The position numbers and the translations under genes are program-made. A model generated the notes under the pieces. It ran no database searches, was not told the origin of the DNA, and saw only the letters and a program-made list of their open reading frames with translations. From Patellaria atrata CBS 101060 (taxonomy: Eukaryota; Ascomycota; Dothideomycetes; Patellariales; Patellariaceae), in assembly GCA_010093705.1 (NCBI GenBank), contig MU006107.1, forward strand, positions 7,281 to 71,280: a stretch of DNA of 64,000 nucleotides. The letters are read 5' to 3'. This document shows, piece after piece, positions 46,265 through 57,183 of this stretch (positions are counted from its first letter, which is position 1; each line of letters begins with the position of its first letter).

Positions 46265-46676
46265 GATAGCTACTGGTGTTCGTCAAGCTCCTATGCGGTG
46301 AAGATATTTACAGAGCCTTTGACGCCACGTACCGGCAGCTTGAATGCAACAAGAACTAGTGTTTAGAGGGCTATACAGCCTTTAGGATTCATGAAAAGGC
46401 TTGTTTAGTCTTGATAAACAAAATAGATTTCAACTTGCACAGTATTCTGGTGAAAGGTTCCAGGGAAATAGCGTATGGGTCAAATAATGGTTCTGCCTGT
46501 AGGTGTATCACCACTCATCAGCTGTTTCAGCGGGACAAAGCTCAGGTAAAACTATATGAGCACGGGCCACTAGAGTGTGCGCCATTATGGTTGAGTCAAC
46601 CTAAGGAGGGGACTCTACAGAAATACTGCTTTTGGTAATTTTTTTTATTTCTTAAATACTTATTTTTAACTATACG
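46265..46676. promoter_or_regulatory. Divergent upstream region of SEC18 and the PhzF-like gene
   Basis: 412 bases between divergent starts. A T-rich run lies just before the PhzF ATG. No gene seen. Confidence 0.4.
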
Positions 46677-47633
46677 ATGACGACACTGAACGAATCATTA
46701 CTACTGGATTATGTGACACTTGATGTGTTCACAAGGGATATTTTCGCAGGAAATCCGCTCGCCGTAGTAAAGGTCCCGAAGACTGTTACGCTTCGTCAGG
46801 ATCAGAAACAAGTCATCGCCCGAGAATTCAACTACTCAGAAACTGTGTTCCTTCATGAGCAAAAGGATGGCGAGCCACACAATGAATGGATAATCGATAT
46901 CTTTTTGACAAATGCCGAGGTGCCATTTGCTGGACATCCCACAATTGGTACGGCATGCCATATTCTACCCACATTGGCAATTCCGTCCAGGAATGTCTCC
47001 CACCCGCAAAAGACAATCGAAGGGTCATTCTTGACGAGAGCTGGGAAGATAGGTTTGGCATATGACCCCGATACACACGTTGCTAAAGCTTTGCTACCAC
47101 ATAATGTTCACGTACATAAGTCGACATATAGTGGTGATGACCTGAGTAGATTCCAGCCGACTTTGGCACGAGAGCATCCTACTCCATCACATTCTGCCGT
47201 AGTATCTATAGTTAAAGGAATGACGTTCGTGTTGGTACGTCTAGGTCATGAACATGAGCTTGCAGCTGTCACTACAACATCTCTTCCGGTTGAATGCATT
47301 CGAGATGAAGAGTGGGATGAGGGATTCGTTGGAACTTATTTCTTCGTCGAAGTCGACAGTTCTGATAATGGAACGAGGAACCTGAGGACGAGGATGATCG
47401 AAGGATCTTTGGAAGATCCAGCAACGGGGAGTGCAGCGAGCGCTCTTGCAGCTTTCTTGTCGATGAAAGACGGGAAGCCGGGAGATACGGTCAAGTTTGC
47501 CATAACTCAAGGAGTTGAGATAGGGAGAAAATCTCACATTGGCGTCGAGGTCTCTCTAGCCAAGCAAGGCATTGAAGCTATACGTCTCAGTGGGACGGCG
47601 GTGCCAGTGATGGAAGGGAAGCTGAGGGTGTGA
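46677..47633 (+). CDS. PhzF-family isomerase-like protein
   Basis: A single exon of 318 residues. PhzF proteins share the diaminopimelate-epimerase fold; the founding member isomerises an intermediate of phenazine synthesis, and the fungal ones are mostly uncharacterised. Family blocks are clear: LDVFTRDIFAGNPLAVV, IAREFNYSETVFL with the catalytic-type Glu, IFLTNAEVPFAGHPTIGTA, and the second half DPATGSAASALAAFL. Ending at MEGKLRV matches the family length. It has no intron. There is no phenazine gene neighbourhood, so its substrate cannot be inferred. Confidence 0.93.
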   Translation: MTTLNESLLLDYVTLDVFTRDIFAGNPLAVVKVPKTVTLRQDQKQVIAREFNYSETVFLHEQKDGEPHNEWIIDIFLTNAEVPFAGHPTIGTACHILPTLAIPSRNVSHPQKTIEGSFLTRAGKIGLAYDPDTHVAKALLPHNVHVHKSTYSGDDLSRFQPTLAREHPTPSHSAVVSIVKGMTFVLVRLGHEHELAAVTTTSLPVECIRDEEWDEGFVGTYFFVEVDSSDNGTRNLRTRMIEGSLEDPATGSAASALAAFLSMKDGKPGDTVKFAITQGVEIGRKSHIGVEVSLAKQGIEAIRLSGTAVPVMEGKLRV

Positions 47634-49373
47634 ATGATTGAATATATTCTTCTATACAAATTGTTACTCTGCAGCCAGTGTCAGATTTACTTGAGTACTA
47701 TTACTACTATACCAACTCTAACCATGCTCTAACGTGTGAAGGAAAAGTGTAGCCAAGTACAAGTACAACATGAAGATGTTGGACTGTTCGAATAGCCCGA
47801 ACAGCCAAGATTTTTGTTTTTTGTCTCTAAGTCGAATAATATCATACGTTCTGGCTCCTTTTCAATGTTGGAGGTCTGAGATTGTTGGATCAAACATTTC
47901 AAGGCGAAGTCACCGTTGTTCCACCGTCATTATTGCTTTCTAGCCCCGAGGATTCTCTTTTGTGCTCCCATAAGCTTGCTTAACATCAGGTAAAAGTGAA
48001 AACGGACCGAACACACCGACTACAGAAAATCAAACGTATATTTCCTGTTTAGATTCCTCGATAGGACCGAAAGTGTGGATTGAAAGCTACCTTGAATATC
48101 GTTAGGTATACGTGAGTTGTGTCAAGGGGGATAAAGATCCCAGAAACGGAACTGAGAGATCTATGAACAAGTCTATGGCGAGATTCACGCTATTATTGCA
48201 GAGCCTCAAATCCTTTTTGAGTAATAATGATGAGAAAACATCAACTAGCGGCCGTGTATCCGGTTCGGCGTTTTACGGCTTGTGCAATTGTTTTCTGCCT
48301 TATGAAAAGTTGTAGGGGTTGATTGAAGCATCGCTTGTCAGAGAGAAACGGGTCGCGACATGCCAGTCTTCAAGAATCAGTTCATCAGTCAGCCAAGAAG
48401 CTCTGGAAATTCCATAGCTGAGATATGTCGAACACGCTTTCATACAAACGGTACCTTTGAATACTGTAATCAACGAGGGTTCTGGATATCGGCCCAGTTC
48501 TGGTGCAGACACTTCCCAGAATTCCAGATCCTCTACCGGGCGAGCTGGCTACCGTACGTTAGCCGTCTGCAGGAGAGGGGTCCTGTTTCCTCGTGCTCGA
48601 AATTCATCTGGTGCTCTGATTGACGGGAGTGGTATTTTTAATGAAAGGAGGCTCGGGCTCGTGAGACGTGCTATGGCGATCATACAGAGGCGGCTCTGGT
48701 GCGCGAAGTGAGAGGTCGCTTACGGATTTCCTCTTACGGTAAGGGTCAAAACCCCTTGGGTCTCAGACTGTATGCTTAGCACCTCCACCTCAACCTCATG
48801 CTCAAACACGGGCTGTTTCCTCCTAAATAACCACAACTTGCACACCCGCAAGGAATTTTGGAGGTTTGGAGAATGAGCAGTGAGGTCAACTCGGTCAAGG
48901 GTTCACATCTCGACAGGCTTCGAGCCAAACCAGACCCAAACCAGACCAAACCATACCGAACTCAGACCAAAAGTAGCTTCGTCTCATGCCTCGTGAGACG
49001 CATCCACCCTCATCGTAAGTTTCAAGGCATAGCGGCTCTAGGTCCGCATTGACGGTCGACCTCTTTTCCGCAAGTCGCCAAGGTGGTAATAAAGCTGGCC
49101 TTCACGCCGCTCAGAAATTCATTTCATTCCATCATCACCAGCGTCTTGTGGCAGTTCTTCACTTGAGGGTTACGTTCCTTTTAACGCTTCCTCTTTCCTC
49201 TCTTTTCTATACAGACCACGTTGAACGTGTCTGCTTTATTTCAGTTCTTGTATAATTGCACTATACCGCAAGCCGGTTTACCCTCCTTTCAATCCAATTC
49301 CGCTAACCTTCCCTTTCTCCCTTCTCTCCTGCCATTTTTACCGTTCGTTCCGGTTTTTGAACTATCTTCAAAT
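47634..49373. other. Long intergenic region upstream of the secreted repeat protein
   Basis: 1.74 kb. Short frames near 48112-48315 and 48457-48711 show no motif. At about 48927-48965 the sequence has tandem AAACCAGACC-like units. From about 49110 to 49370 it is C/T-rich (CCTCTTTCCTCTCTTTTC and similar), as in strong fungal promoters and 5' leaders. The frame ahead of the signal peptide stays open to 49221 but is leader sequence. Confidence 0.5.
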
Positions 49374-50994
49374 ATGCGTTTCACAAGCTTCGCAACGGCA
49401 GCGGCCTTGACGGCTGGTTTGGTGCTTCCAGTTCTGGCTCAGGATAATAATGGCCAGAACAACGTCTTCGGCGGAGGGCAGTTCGGACAGGGTCAGAACG
49501 GTGGACAGAACAACGGCGGCTTCAATGGCGGCCAGAACAATGGCGGCCAGAACAACGGCGGTCAGAACAATGGCCAGAATGGTGGACAGAACGGCGGCCA
49601 GAATAATGGTGACCAGAATAACGGCCAAAATGGTGGACAAAATAACGGCCAGAACGGTGGTGACCAGAACAATGGTGGACAGAATGGTGGCAACGCTGGT
49701 GCTACAACACTTGACCCAGACAACGTTCAGACAGGATCCCAACAGGATGGAGGAGCTGATGAGGCTGCTGGTCAATCGCCATCCTTGATGTAAGTGAAAC
49801 GATTACTCAATTCATAACCTCTGCTAACGATCATCAGTGATGAGGCAAATTTCATCAACTTCTGTACTGGTAAGACCAAGACCAATGGCCTTCAGGTCAT
49901 TGCTGGATCATGTAACGGTGTTGTTATGGGTGATATTCCACCTAAGAGCAACATGGTCTCATCCATGCTCATCTTCCCGGCTCCCGGTGATGATATCGCA
50001 GCGGACACCGATTTCAACATCGAAGTGCAAGTCAACAACCTTGTGGCTGGTTCTTTCACCAATCCCGATAACACCTATTATGCAGCTCCTCAGTTCCTCG
50101 AGGGCAACAACGTCGTCGGTCACACTCACGTCACTGTTCAGGATATGGGTGGCAGTCTCACGCCTCAGAATGCTCTACCTGCCGATACCTTCACTTTCTT
50201 CAAGGGTATTAACGATGAAGGTAACGGTCAGGGTAGGCTACAAGCTATTGTCGAAGGTGGTCTTCCAGCTGGTTTCTACCGTGTCTGCACAATGACCTCC
50301 GCATCTAACCATCAGCCTGTCCTCATGCCTGTCGCTCAACGTGGTGCTCAGGACGACTGCACTAAGTTCACCGTCGGTCAAGGCAATGGTGCTAACAACG
50401 GTGGTCAAAACAACGGAGGCCAGAACGGTGGCGATCAAAACGGTGGCGGCCAAAATGGTGGTGCTCAGAACAACGGCGGCGATCAGAATGGCGGCGATCA
50501 GAACAACGGTGGACAGGACGGCGGCGACCAAAATGCTGGTGGTGATCAGAATGCCGGTGGTGACCAGAACGCTGGCGGTGATCAGAATGCTGGAGACAAC
50601 GCTGGACAAGATGGCGGTGCTGATGCTGGCGCCGATGCTGGAGCTGACGCCGGTGCCGATGCTGGAGCTGATGCTGGTGCCGACGCTGGAGCTGATGCGG
50701 GTGCCGATGCTGGAGCTGACGCTGGGGCTGATGCCGGTGCCGACGCAGGTGTCGATGCTGGTGCCGGACAAAACGTAAGTTAATCCTCTACCTTCTTCTA
50801 TAACACAATTTAACACTCAACAGAACGGTGGTCAACAGGGCGGACAGCAAGGAGGTCAACAAGGCGGTCAATTCGGCGGCCGCGGGCGATTCGGTGGCGG
50901 ACGCTTCGGCGGACGTAATCGAGAACGCTTCGGTGGCCGCGGTCGCTTCGGCAAGTCTCGCTCCAGGTTCTCTGCTCGCGAGTTCACGGCATGA
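49374..50994 (+). CDS. Secreted protein with conserved core between Gln/Asn/Gly and Asp/Ala/Gly repeats
   Basis: Exons 49374-49789, 49838-50774 and 50824-50994 give 507 residues. A signal peptide (MRFTSFATAAALTAGLVLPV, cut near VLA-Q) starts it. Residues about 22-118 are (Q)NGG/QNNG repeats. A folded core of about 180 residues follows (DEANFINFCTG, SCNGVVMGDIPPKSNMV, NVVGHTHVTVQDMGG, PAGFYRVCTMTSASNHQPVL, AQRGAQDDCTKFTV) with several Cys; I know this core from other secreted ascomycete proteins but not its function. Then come more QNGG/DQN repeats, about 14 DAGA units, and after the last intron a QQGG run and a basic Arg/Gly/Phe tail (GGRGRFGGGRFGGRNRERF). No GPI signal is seen. It is probably a cell-wall or matrix protein; strong codon bias suggests high expression. 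Confidence 0.9.
49446..49695 (+). repeat. Coding tandem repeat (QNGG/QNNG)
   Basis: Imperfect units of 12-15 bases of the form CAGAACAATGGCGG encode QNNGG and QNGG. They form the N-terminal low-complexity arm of the secreted protein. Confidence 0.9.
50395..50770 (+). repeat. Coding tandem repeats (QNGG, DQNAGG, then DAGA)
   Basis: QNNGG/GDQNGG units run to about 50600; then a 12-base unit GATGCTGGAGCT and variants encode about 14 DAGA copies to about 50765. Third bases vary between copies, so the protein repeat is better kept than the DNA repeat. Confidence 0.9.
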
Positions 50995-52147
50995 GCGGTT
51001 CATCACACCAAATCTTCAATCGCATCAGAAGAAGGGGAACGTTGGCTCCGGGGTTGGTCGGTATAAAAGGGTCGTCTCGCTGTATAGAAAGGGAACCTCA
51101 TCTTCACAGGTATTCGGGATTGGGAATGAAGCAAAGCCGGTATGACTACAGTACCGGAATAAAGAAGGGGTAAACCGCAGCGGTAATGGCTTCTTTTCTC
51201 GAGTATTACTACAATTTTTTTTTTCGAAAGTCTATTTACTGTCGCATAGAAGAATCATGGGCACGCTCGATGTGTTGTCCCATTTTCTGATGTCTTCGTC
51301 TGTTTACATATTGCATCTTTTTCCCTTTCTACGTCTGTGATGATTGCGTTGTGGTATTGTTTATTTAGATTAGAAACTTATAGCTGCAAACTCATTCATA
51401 CTCTGGGAGTTTGGGGTAGGTAGTACAAAATGGTAAAAGTATTACAAAACAGCACAAACATTCCCACTGCACTACTAATTTCAAAATCTCTTTCAAGGAC
51501 GAGGAGATAGAGTTTGATATGCAGTAACAAACCCCTGTCCCGCGTTTTGGATCTAATGCTACTGTAGTTCTAGCCGAGCGAGCGACCTGAGGCTGAAACT
51601 TGGACCCTGTGGAAGGGAGGGTTTCAGAAGCGACCGCCGCGGAGGGGAGGAACGAGCGGCGTGCGGGAGAAACTGGAGCCGGTGGAAATTCTTTTCCTTC
51701 TATGGTCAAGGGGATATGAGGGAAATGGTATGATGTTAAGAGGTCGCGCGATATGGAGCTCCCGGGTGGGAAGTTGTTAAGCAGGGGAAAGGGGTTGAAG
51801 GGTTAGATGTATATTTTTCTACCACAACGACGATCAGTAAACTGGTTGATCAATTGAAGGTGCCGTCTCTACACGGCGGCTATGGCATACACAGTATCTT
51901 TCATTCATGCAAGTAAGTCGGAGGTTTTCACGCGGTTAACAATCCTCAGGGGAGCATTTGCGTTTCAAACGCTCTGGTTGGTCGATGGCTCCAGTAAGAT
52001 CTTCAATATCAGAAACACCAAGATATTGTTAAACCAGTCGAATTGTGGAAAAGAAGGGTATCTCAAAAATAACTTTATGATCAAGTGCATAAACACCGAA
52101 CGTCATACTTCCACCCGGACGCCCAATAACCACCATCATGACCACAT
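50995..52147. other. Convergent intergenic region
   Basis: 1.15 kb between the secreted protein and the SAS2-type gene. A TTTTTTTTT run at about 51216-51224 is a plausible mRNA-end feature. Short frames only, none convincing. Confidence 0.5.
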
Positions 52148-53397
52148 TTAGCTTTCACTCCCCTCTCCTTCCTCGCCCCAGACTACCCCAACGAAACAGT
52201 CCATATCGATCGGCTCCCTCAAATCCACCTTCTGTCTCTGCACCCACTCCCTCACGAGCGCCTTATTCAGCACGACATCCGCTCCACCTTTCTTCCGCTG
52301 CTCCAGAAGCTCCATCTCCTTCAGCGTCGTGATGACATCGTCCGGCGCGATGTACGTGTCCTCGCTGATCTCGCGGACAGTGAAGGTCTTTTTCGAAGCG
52401 TGTGCAAGTATATATCGAGCGAGTGTGCTGAGCCAGAAGGAGAGGTAAGCACGACGGCCGAGTTCGGAGAGAGCTATGGAGGGTTGTCAGTTAAAGTCTC
52501 GATATCCGTGCTCCTTTTATGTGGTATATGGGGAGATCGATGCTGTATGGTGGATGATTGAACTTCATGGGCACATACGCTTCTCCGGTCCTCCCAACCT
52601 GCCTTCTCTCTTACTCAACTCATAACTCACGCCCATGAGTATCTGCCCGGCTCCTTGTCTCTGCCACGGTGGAAACACAATAATACAGGCAAGGTTATTG
52701 TTATCCCAACTCATCTTCTCCTTGCTGAAGAAGCCTATGACCTGCGATTCCCGGGTGTCGGGGTCGGAGTAAACGAGGAGGTAGTAAAGGAACGTCGTGA
52801 CATCGTAGAAGACCGATTTCGTATCGAGGAACAACTTCGCGAAAAGGGATATATTCTGCGTGTACAGCTATCCCACAACACCCAAATCAGCACATATTCC
52901 CCCTATCATCACCCTCACTCCCACGCATCACGAAAGTCAATTAAGGGATGGTCAAAATAACATACCTTCTCCTCCTCCCCATCAACCTCCCAAATCCCAT
53001 ACCCACCCCTCTCATATATCAAACTCCCCGGTGCGCACTCCCTCCCCGTCTCCCCACTCCCCACCCTCCGCCTACACGCCGCGACATGTCCCACGAAACT
53101 TCCCGCATCAACGGAATACCTAAAGCACCACTTACACACCCACAGCCTCTCAGTCCCCGCGCCCACCAGCTCTTCAGGGTAGAAACTCGGGTACCACGGC
53201 TTGATCAACAGATCGCCTAACACGACTTCCTGCACGTTCGGCTCGAGTGCCTTGCTGGGTGAGGATTTGGGGTTTTTGTTCGGCGTGGTGGGGAGCGCGA
53301 GGTGGACGTTGCTGGCGGCGCTGCTGTTGGAGATCGGGGACTCGACGTGGGTTGGTATGGGATTGGGGGTTGGGAGAGAGGGCGATGAGGTTCGCAT
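52148..53397 (-). CDS. SAS2: MYST-family histone acetyltransferase, Sas2 type
   Basis: Exons 53397-52966, 52867-52579 and 52473-52148 give 348 residues. MYST enzymes acetylate histone lysines; Sas2 in yeast acts on H4K16. Visible are the MYST start ANVQEVVLGDLLIKPWY-like block (here PNVQEVVLGDLLIKPWYPS), the C2HC zinc finger CKWC...HVAAC near residues 85-105, the block LFLDTKSVFYDVTTFLYYLL, ACIIVFPPWQRQGAGQILMG with the acetyl-CoA loop (QRQGAG), and SYELSKREG. The last exon has LSELGRRAYLSFW and a helical end. No chromodomain precedes the finger, which supports Sas2 over Esa1. The N-terminus is Pro/Ser-rich; the start could lie further upstream in another exon that I cannot define. Confidence 0.9.
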
Positions 53398-53946
53398 TGT
53401 TGGGTGGTGGTAAGATGGGATGGGAATTTAGAAAGCATGTGAGAGCGTGATGGTTGCGGTGGGGGCGTGGGGACCCCTTGGACGCGAGTTGGTGTGGGGA
53501 GACGCGATGTTGTCGGTTGGCGAACACGTGGCGAAGTGGACTGGAACTTCAACTTGTCACGATAGAACAGATTATTCGAGATTTATCTGAACCCCCATAG
53601 ATTCAGAGTTAACTATCAAGTTGAGAGTTCTTGACTATGATACCATTGATAGGTAGAGTCAAGATAATGGTGCTGGAGAACTGCATACAGTCATCTCGAG
53701 CACAAACGGGTGCACATCGCAGTACACAAATAACAGCCTCCATGCCAACTCTCAACCGTTTCCACACATGTCAAGTCCAGTTTACGAATTGGTAAACCCA
53801 GAACAAACACATACCATCATGCACAGCGTTTTAGCCATCGAAACTCAACCATCGAGCCGCGTAGAGTGTCTGGTCAGGCGTAGCGACTTTCTAGGTCGGT
53901 CTGGTCCGGTAAAGTTTGCTCGCTGGTGCTTACCGAGCTCTTCTTG
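53398..53946. other. Region between SAS2 start and the BTB gene stop
   Basis: 549 bases in tandem orientation. A Pro/Ser-rich minus-strand frame reaching 53552 begins with TTG and overlaps the SAS2 start in another frame, so I do not call it. Nothing else seen. Confidence 0.4.
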
Positions 53947-55239
53947 TTAATTATCCACTGTAACAGCAAAACGATTTAACAGGTCTTCGAGAGGACCCGA
54001 GTTATTCATGAGCGCTCCTCGGCTTCGAAAGGTTGCCATGATTGCGCTTAAATTGCCCTGAACATACATGGAAATCTCTTCGCGAATCGCAGCGTCACCA
54101 TCGGGGGTATCATCGTAGATCCAATTAGCAATACTCATAATGTCCTCGGGGTCGCGAATGTCTTTAATGCGGTCTCGAAAAGTTGTTGTGACTTTCTGCT
54201 TCAATGGTTGGACATCATACTGTTTAGTGTCAGCATGCATGCACTTTGATCTTCAAACCCTGAAGGGAAACTCATTTTATCGCTCGCAATGTATAGTAGA
54301 ACCATCGACGTTATGTCATCGAACTTTTCGGCAGAGTTTTGGGTGTTGACGGGAATCGAGTCGATAAGGGGTATATCAAGACCATAAAGAAATTTCAACA
54401 GCATTTTCAACTGTTTCATCCTTCTCTTTGAGAATGATGAGGTTTGACAGTGATTCCTGTTCATGTCAGCACCAACAATGTGAGCAGCATCCAGAGAAGA
54501 CTCACTATAAAGCCGCTTTTACAAGCGGCAGTGAAATACCTAGACCTAGGACAAACCCTATTTTGGTAAGTTGCTTGAATATTAAGAAAGAACGGTAAGT
54601 TCGCTCTTACACAGCTTTGTGGACATGGAATTCGACGGATGTAGTAGCAATAACCATGTCAGACCAGTCGCAACTGATCCAGAGACTATTCAAATAGCAG
54701 GAATTAGCCAGATGTTGGTATGAATGATGAAAACTTACTGTTTGAGGCACTCGTCGCTTGTATTCATCGTGCCGAATTAGGTGGACGGTTTGGATCGATG
54801 GGATTTCGGGTTGGGTATTGTCGATAGTATCGCTCGACGATGGATATAGGTTCTCCATTGTCGCTCTACGAACAAGGATAGGAATTAGTGAGGGCGTTAT
54901 TGAAACTCCTGGAAGTGAAACTTACTTATTGACTCTGATAACCTCCCAGTCTCGCGAGAGTGCTTGTTTGAACTCTTCGAGGTATTCGCGGTCAAGAAAC
55001 GTCAGATTCAACCATTCAAACGTTCCAGACGATGCTTGTCCCGTCAAGCTCACTCGGAGATCGGGTGAACGAGCCCAATATAAGGTGTTTTGCTTCGATC
55101 CCGCGCGGAAACGATGGGTCGTGTCTTGAGTGGTCACCAAAAAGCGTTTCGACCTGAATCTGTACTTGAGCTGCAGACCCGGCTGGTTCTCCAAGTGCTG
55201 AGCAGTCTGACAAGATGTCAATCCATAGCTCCGGCTCAT
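53947..55239 (-). pseudogene. Decayed BTB/POZ-domain gene
   Basis: Start MSRSYGLTSCQTAQH at 55239. The first exon (55239-54926) encodes a beta-rich N-terminal region (FRSKRFLVTTQDTTHRFRAG, SGTFEWLNLTFLDREY) and splices (GTAAGT to CGTAG) in frame to 54865. There, a linker leads to the BTB block WISCDWSDMVIATT, EFHVHKAV, then after another splice VCPRSRYFTAACKSGF. Three things break the model. A GT-AG pair at 54741-54689 would, if spliced, shift the frame. Between ILKEKDETVE and MLLKFLYGLD near 54405 the frame changes. The donor before YDVQPLKQKV near 54280 reads ATGAGT, not GTGAGT. The 3' end up to AVTVDN is otherwise intact. Read errors or unusual splicing are alternatives. BTB proteins of this type are numerous and variable in filamentous fungi. 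Confidence 0.6.
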
Positions 55240-55647
55240 CTTATTCTCGGTAGGTACCCATGAAGGAGAATCGTAAGCCAAGTGGTGTGTTTGAGGGACT
55301 TTAATGGGGAAATGGAACAAAGTGAAGACAAACGGAAAGTTCAAACACGCCATGTTATCTATCATAAAGATACCTCGTAGGTGAAGGTGAAGCGAGTTCC
55401 TACTGAAGAAATCTAATTCTGAAGTTTACTTTTGAATTTTTTTTTTCTAAACGTACAAACCTCCGACTCGCGCCTACAACTCCATCCAGTGCCGAAAGCG
55501 TGCACAAAACAAACGCCTGGAAAGCCATGAGCATGTGGAATAATTCTTACAAATAGACGGTGGAAGTAAGCAGCATGCCATGGACAAACAGCCTCAGGGA
55601 CTAACAGATACTTCGTGGCTGTGATGTGGGTCTCGCGCTACGCTATT
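55240..55647. other. Intergenic region
   Basis: 408 bases between the BTB-type start and the next gene's stop. A run of nine T lies at about 55438-55446. No gene seen. Confidence 0.5.
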
Positions 55648-57183
55648 CTACCAAGTGGTGGGGATACGAGAATACTCCTCGTGGGAGAGCTTCAAGTCGT
55701 CAAAGATAGTATCGTCACCTAAAGTGCCACATAGTCAGGAAAACGACAGAGTCAATACCTGTTCAGGAGTACTTACCGTCTAGATGCTCGACACGAAGCT
55801 CATCCTCATGCTCCAACTTCTCCATTTCCTCCAAAGGTGTCTCCTTCTCATCGTTCTTCTTGTCTTTACCAGTGGGCTCTACAGCCTTTTTCAGATCACC
55901 ATCCTCATCTTCACCTATCAGGAGGATTTGCGCCCTATCGTAGTCAAGATATTCAGGCTTCACAGGCACCCAAGCGTAACCAGCGAACTCCTCGATAATC
56001 CTACACCCGTTGGTCAGATATTAATCACTACCTTCGACTGTAAACCTTACTTCTTTGGGTATTTGGGGCCATCAGGTAAATTCGCGTTCGGTGGAGGGCG
56101 GCGTTCTGGATTCTTAACGCTAATGAAGAAGCTTGCCCGTGATCGCAGTCCAAGCTCATTTTGCACCTCACCTAGTTCAGATGGTATCGTGAGCATGTAA
56201 ATGAGATGAGTTGTATCACCGGTTCTGGTGATCGAGTAGACGCCTTCGCCGATAGGAGTAACGGCAGGAGTATGGCGAGTTCCCACTGTCTTAGTTTCAT
56301 AAGTTGAGCCTCCGAAGTAGTTCTCCCTCAGATCCGCAATGGTGGTACCGGCTTTATCGACGAAAGCCAAAAATCGGTCCCGGTGTCTCTTTGGGAACAC
56401 CTTCTTTGGGAGTGCGAATAGACGGTTGGTATTCGAGTCTTCTATGGTGCCTTCACCAAGCTTCGCCCCAAGGGGAATCGGGCGGAGAACAAAGTAAGTA
56501 CGAGCAAGATCACCGGCACCTTCCGGATCCTCGATACCGACGCGACCCCGGGTGAAGAAGTAGATGATGCCCTTCTCTAGGACATTCGAAGGAACTGCTG
56601 ACTCCCTTTCTGCTGACTTTTCGATGGCGCCGTTTTCGGTTTTGCTATCACCCGCCGATTTCTTCGAATCTTTAGCTTCCGTTTCCTGATCCTCCACTTC
56701 AGCTGTCTTCTCCTCCCTGGCTTTCTCCACTTCTTTCGACTCATCTTCCGGTCCCGCACCACTCTCTTGGCCATCGGCTTCTTCAATTTCCTCCTTAGAG
56801 CCACCATTAGGATTTACATTCTCGGTCTCTTCCTTGCCGTTCGTTTCAGCAGTATCTTCATCCATGTTGACATCCTTGGATCCTTCGTCCTCCACGTCAG
56901 GCATGGTCTCTTCAATAGTCTTCTGAGACTTTTTACCCTTCAGTTTGGATGGAGATTTTGTCTCAGCACTGTCATCTTTCATCTCGACGTCTTCTGGCTG
57001 GTCTTCCTCCTCAGGCATTGTCTCTTCAATAGTCTTCTGAGACTTCCTTCCACGCGTCGACTTGGCGGGCGATTTTGGCCCAGCTTTACGTTTAGTACCA
57101 GCCGTTTCCTTAGGAGACGACTTATCATCCTGCTGCTTTGCAGGACTGGAGCTCGAAACTGCACTACTGCGTGTAGTAGGCAT
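55648..57183 (-). CDS. Acidic conserved fungal protein of unknown function
   Basis: Exons 57183-56051, 56000-55777 and 55718-55648 give 475 residues. The first ~200 residues are disordered, very rich in Glu/Lys/Ser, and contain the motif KSQKTIEETMP twice (near residues 46 and 83), each after a basic patch and before an acidic one: an internal duplication. The C-terminal half is ordered and conserved among filamentous ascomycetes: GIIYFFTRGRVGIEDPEGAG, YFVLRPIPLGAKLGEG, RLFALPKKVFPKRHRDRFLAF, TAGTRHTP-like VGTRHTPAVTPIGEGVY, and PEYLDYDRAQILLIGE in exon 2. Basic N-terminal clusters (KRKAGPK, RGRK) suggest a nuclear protein. I recall such proteins being labelled BTB transcription factors, but see no BTB domain. 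Confidence 0.85.

Noticed and set aside
3659-47633. A secondary-metabolite or other functional gene cluster
   Set aside because: Genes are unrelated housekeeping functions; no polyketide, peptide synthetase, terpene or transporter set is present.
47634-49373. Transposon remnant in the long intergenic region
   Set aside because: No terminal repeats, target duplications or transposase-like frame were seen.
49450-50816. Alternative frames over the secreted protein repeats (for example poly Ala/Val/Ile on the minus strand)
   Set aside because: They arise from translating tandem repeats in other frames; the signal peptide and core fix the true frame.
53217-53552. A Pro/Ser-rich minus-strand frame at the SAS2 start
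   Set aside because: Begins with TTG, overlaps the SAS2 N-terminus in another frame, and no acceptor joins it convincingly.
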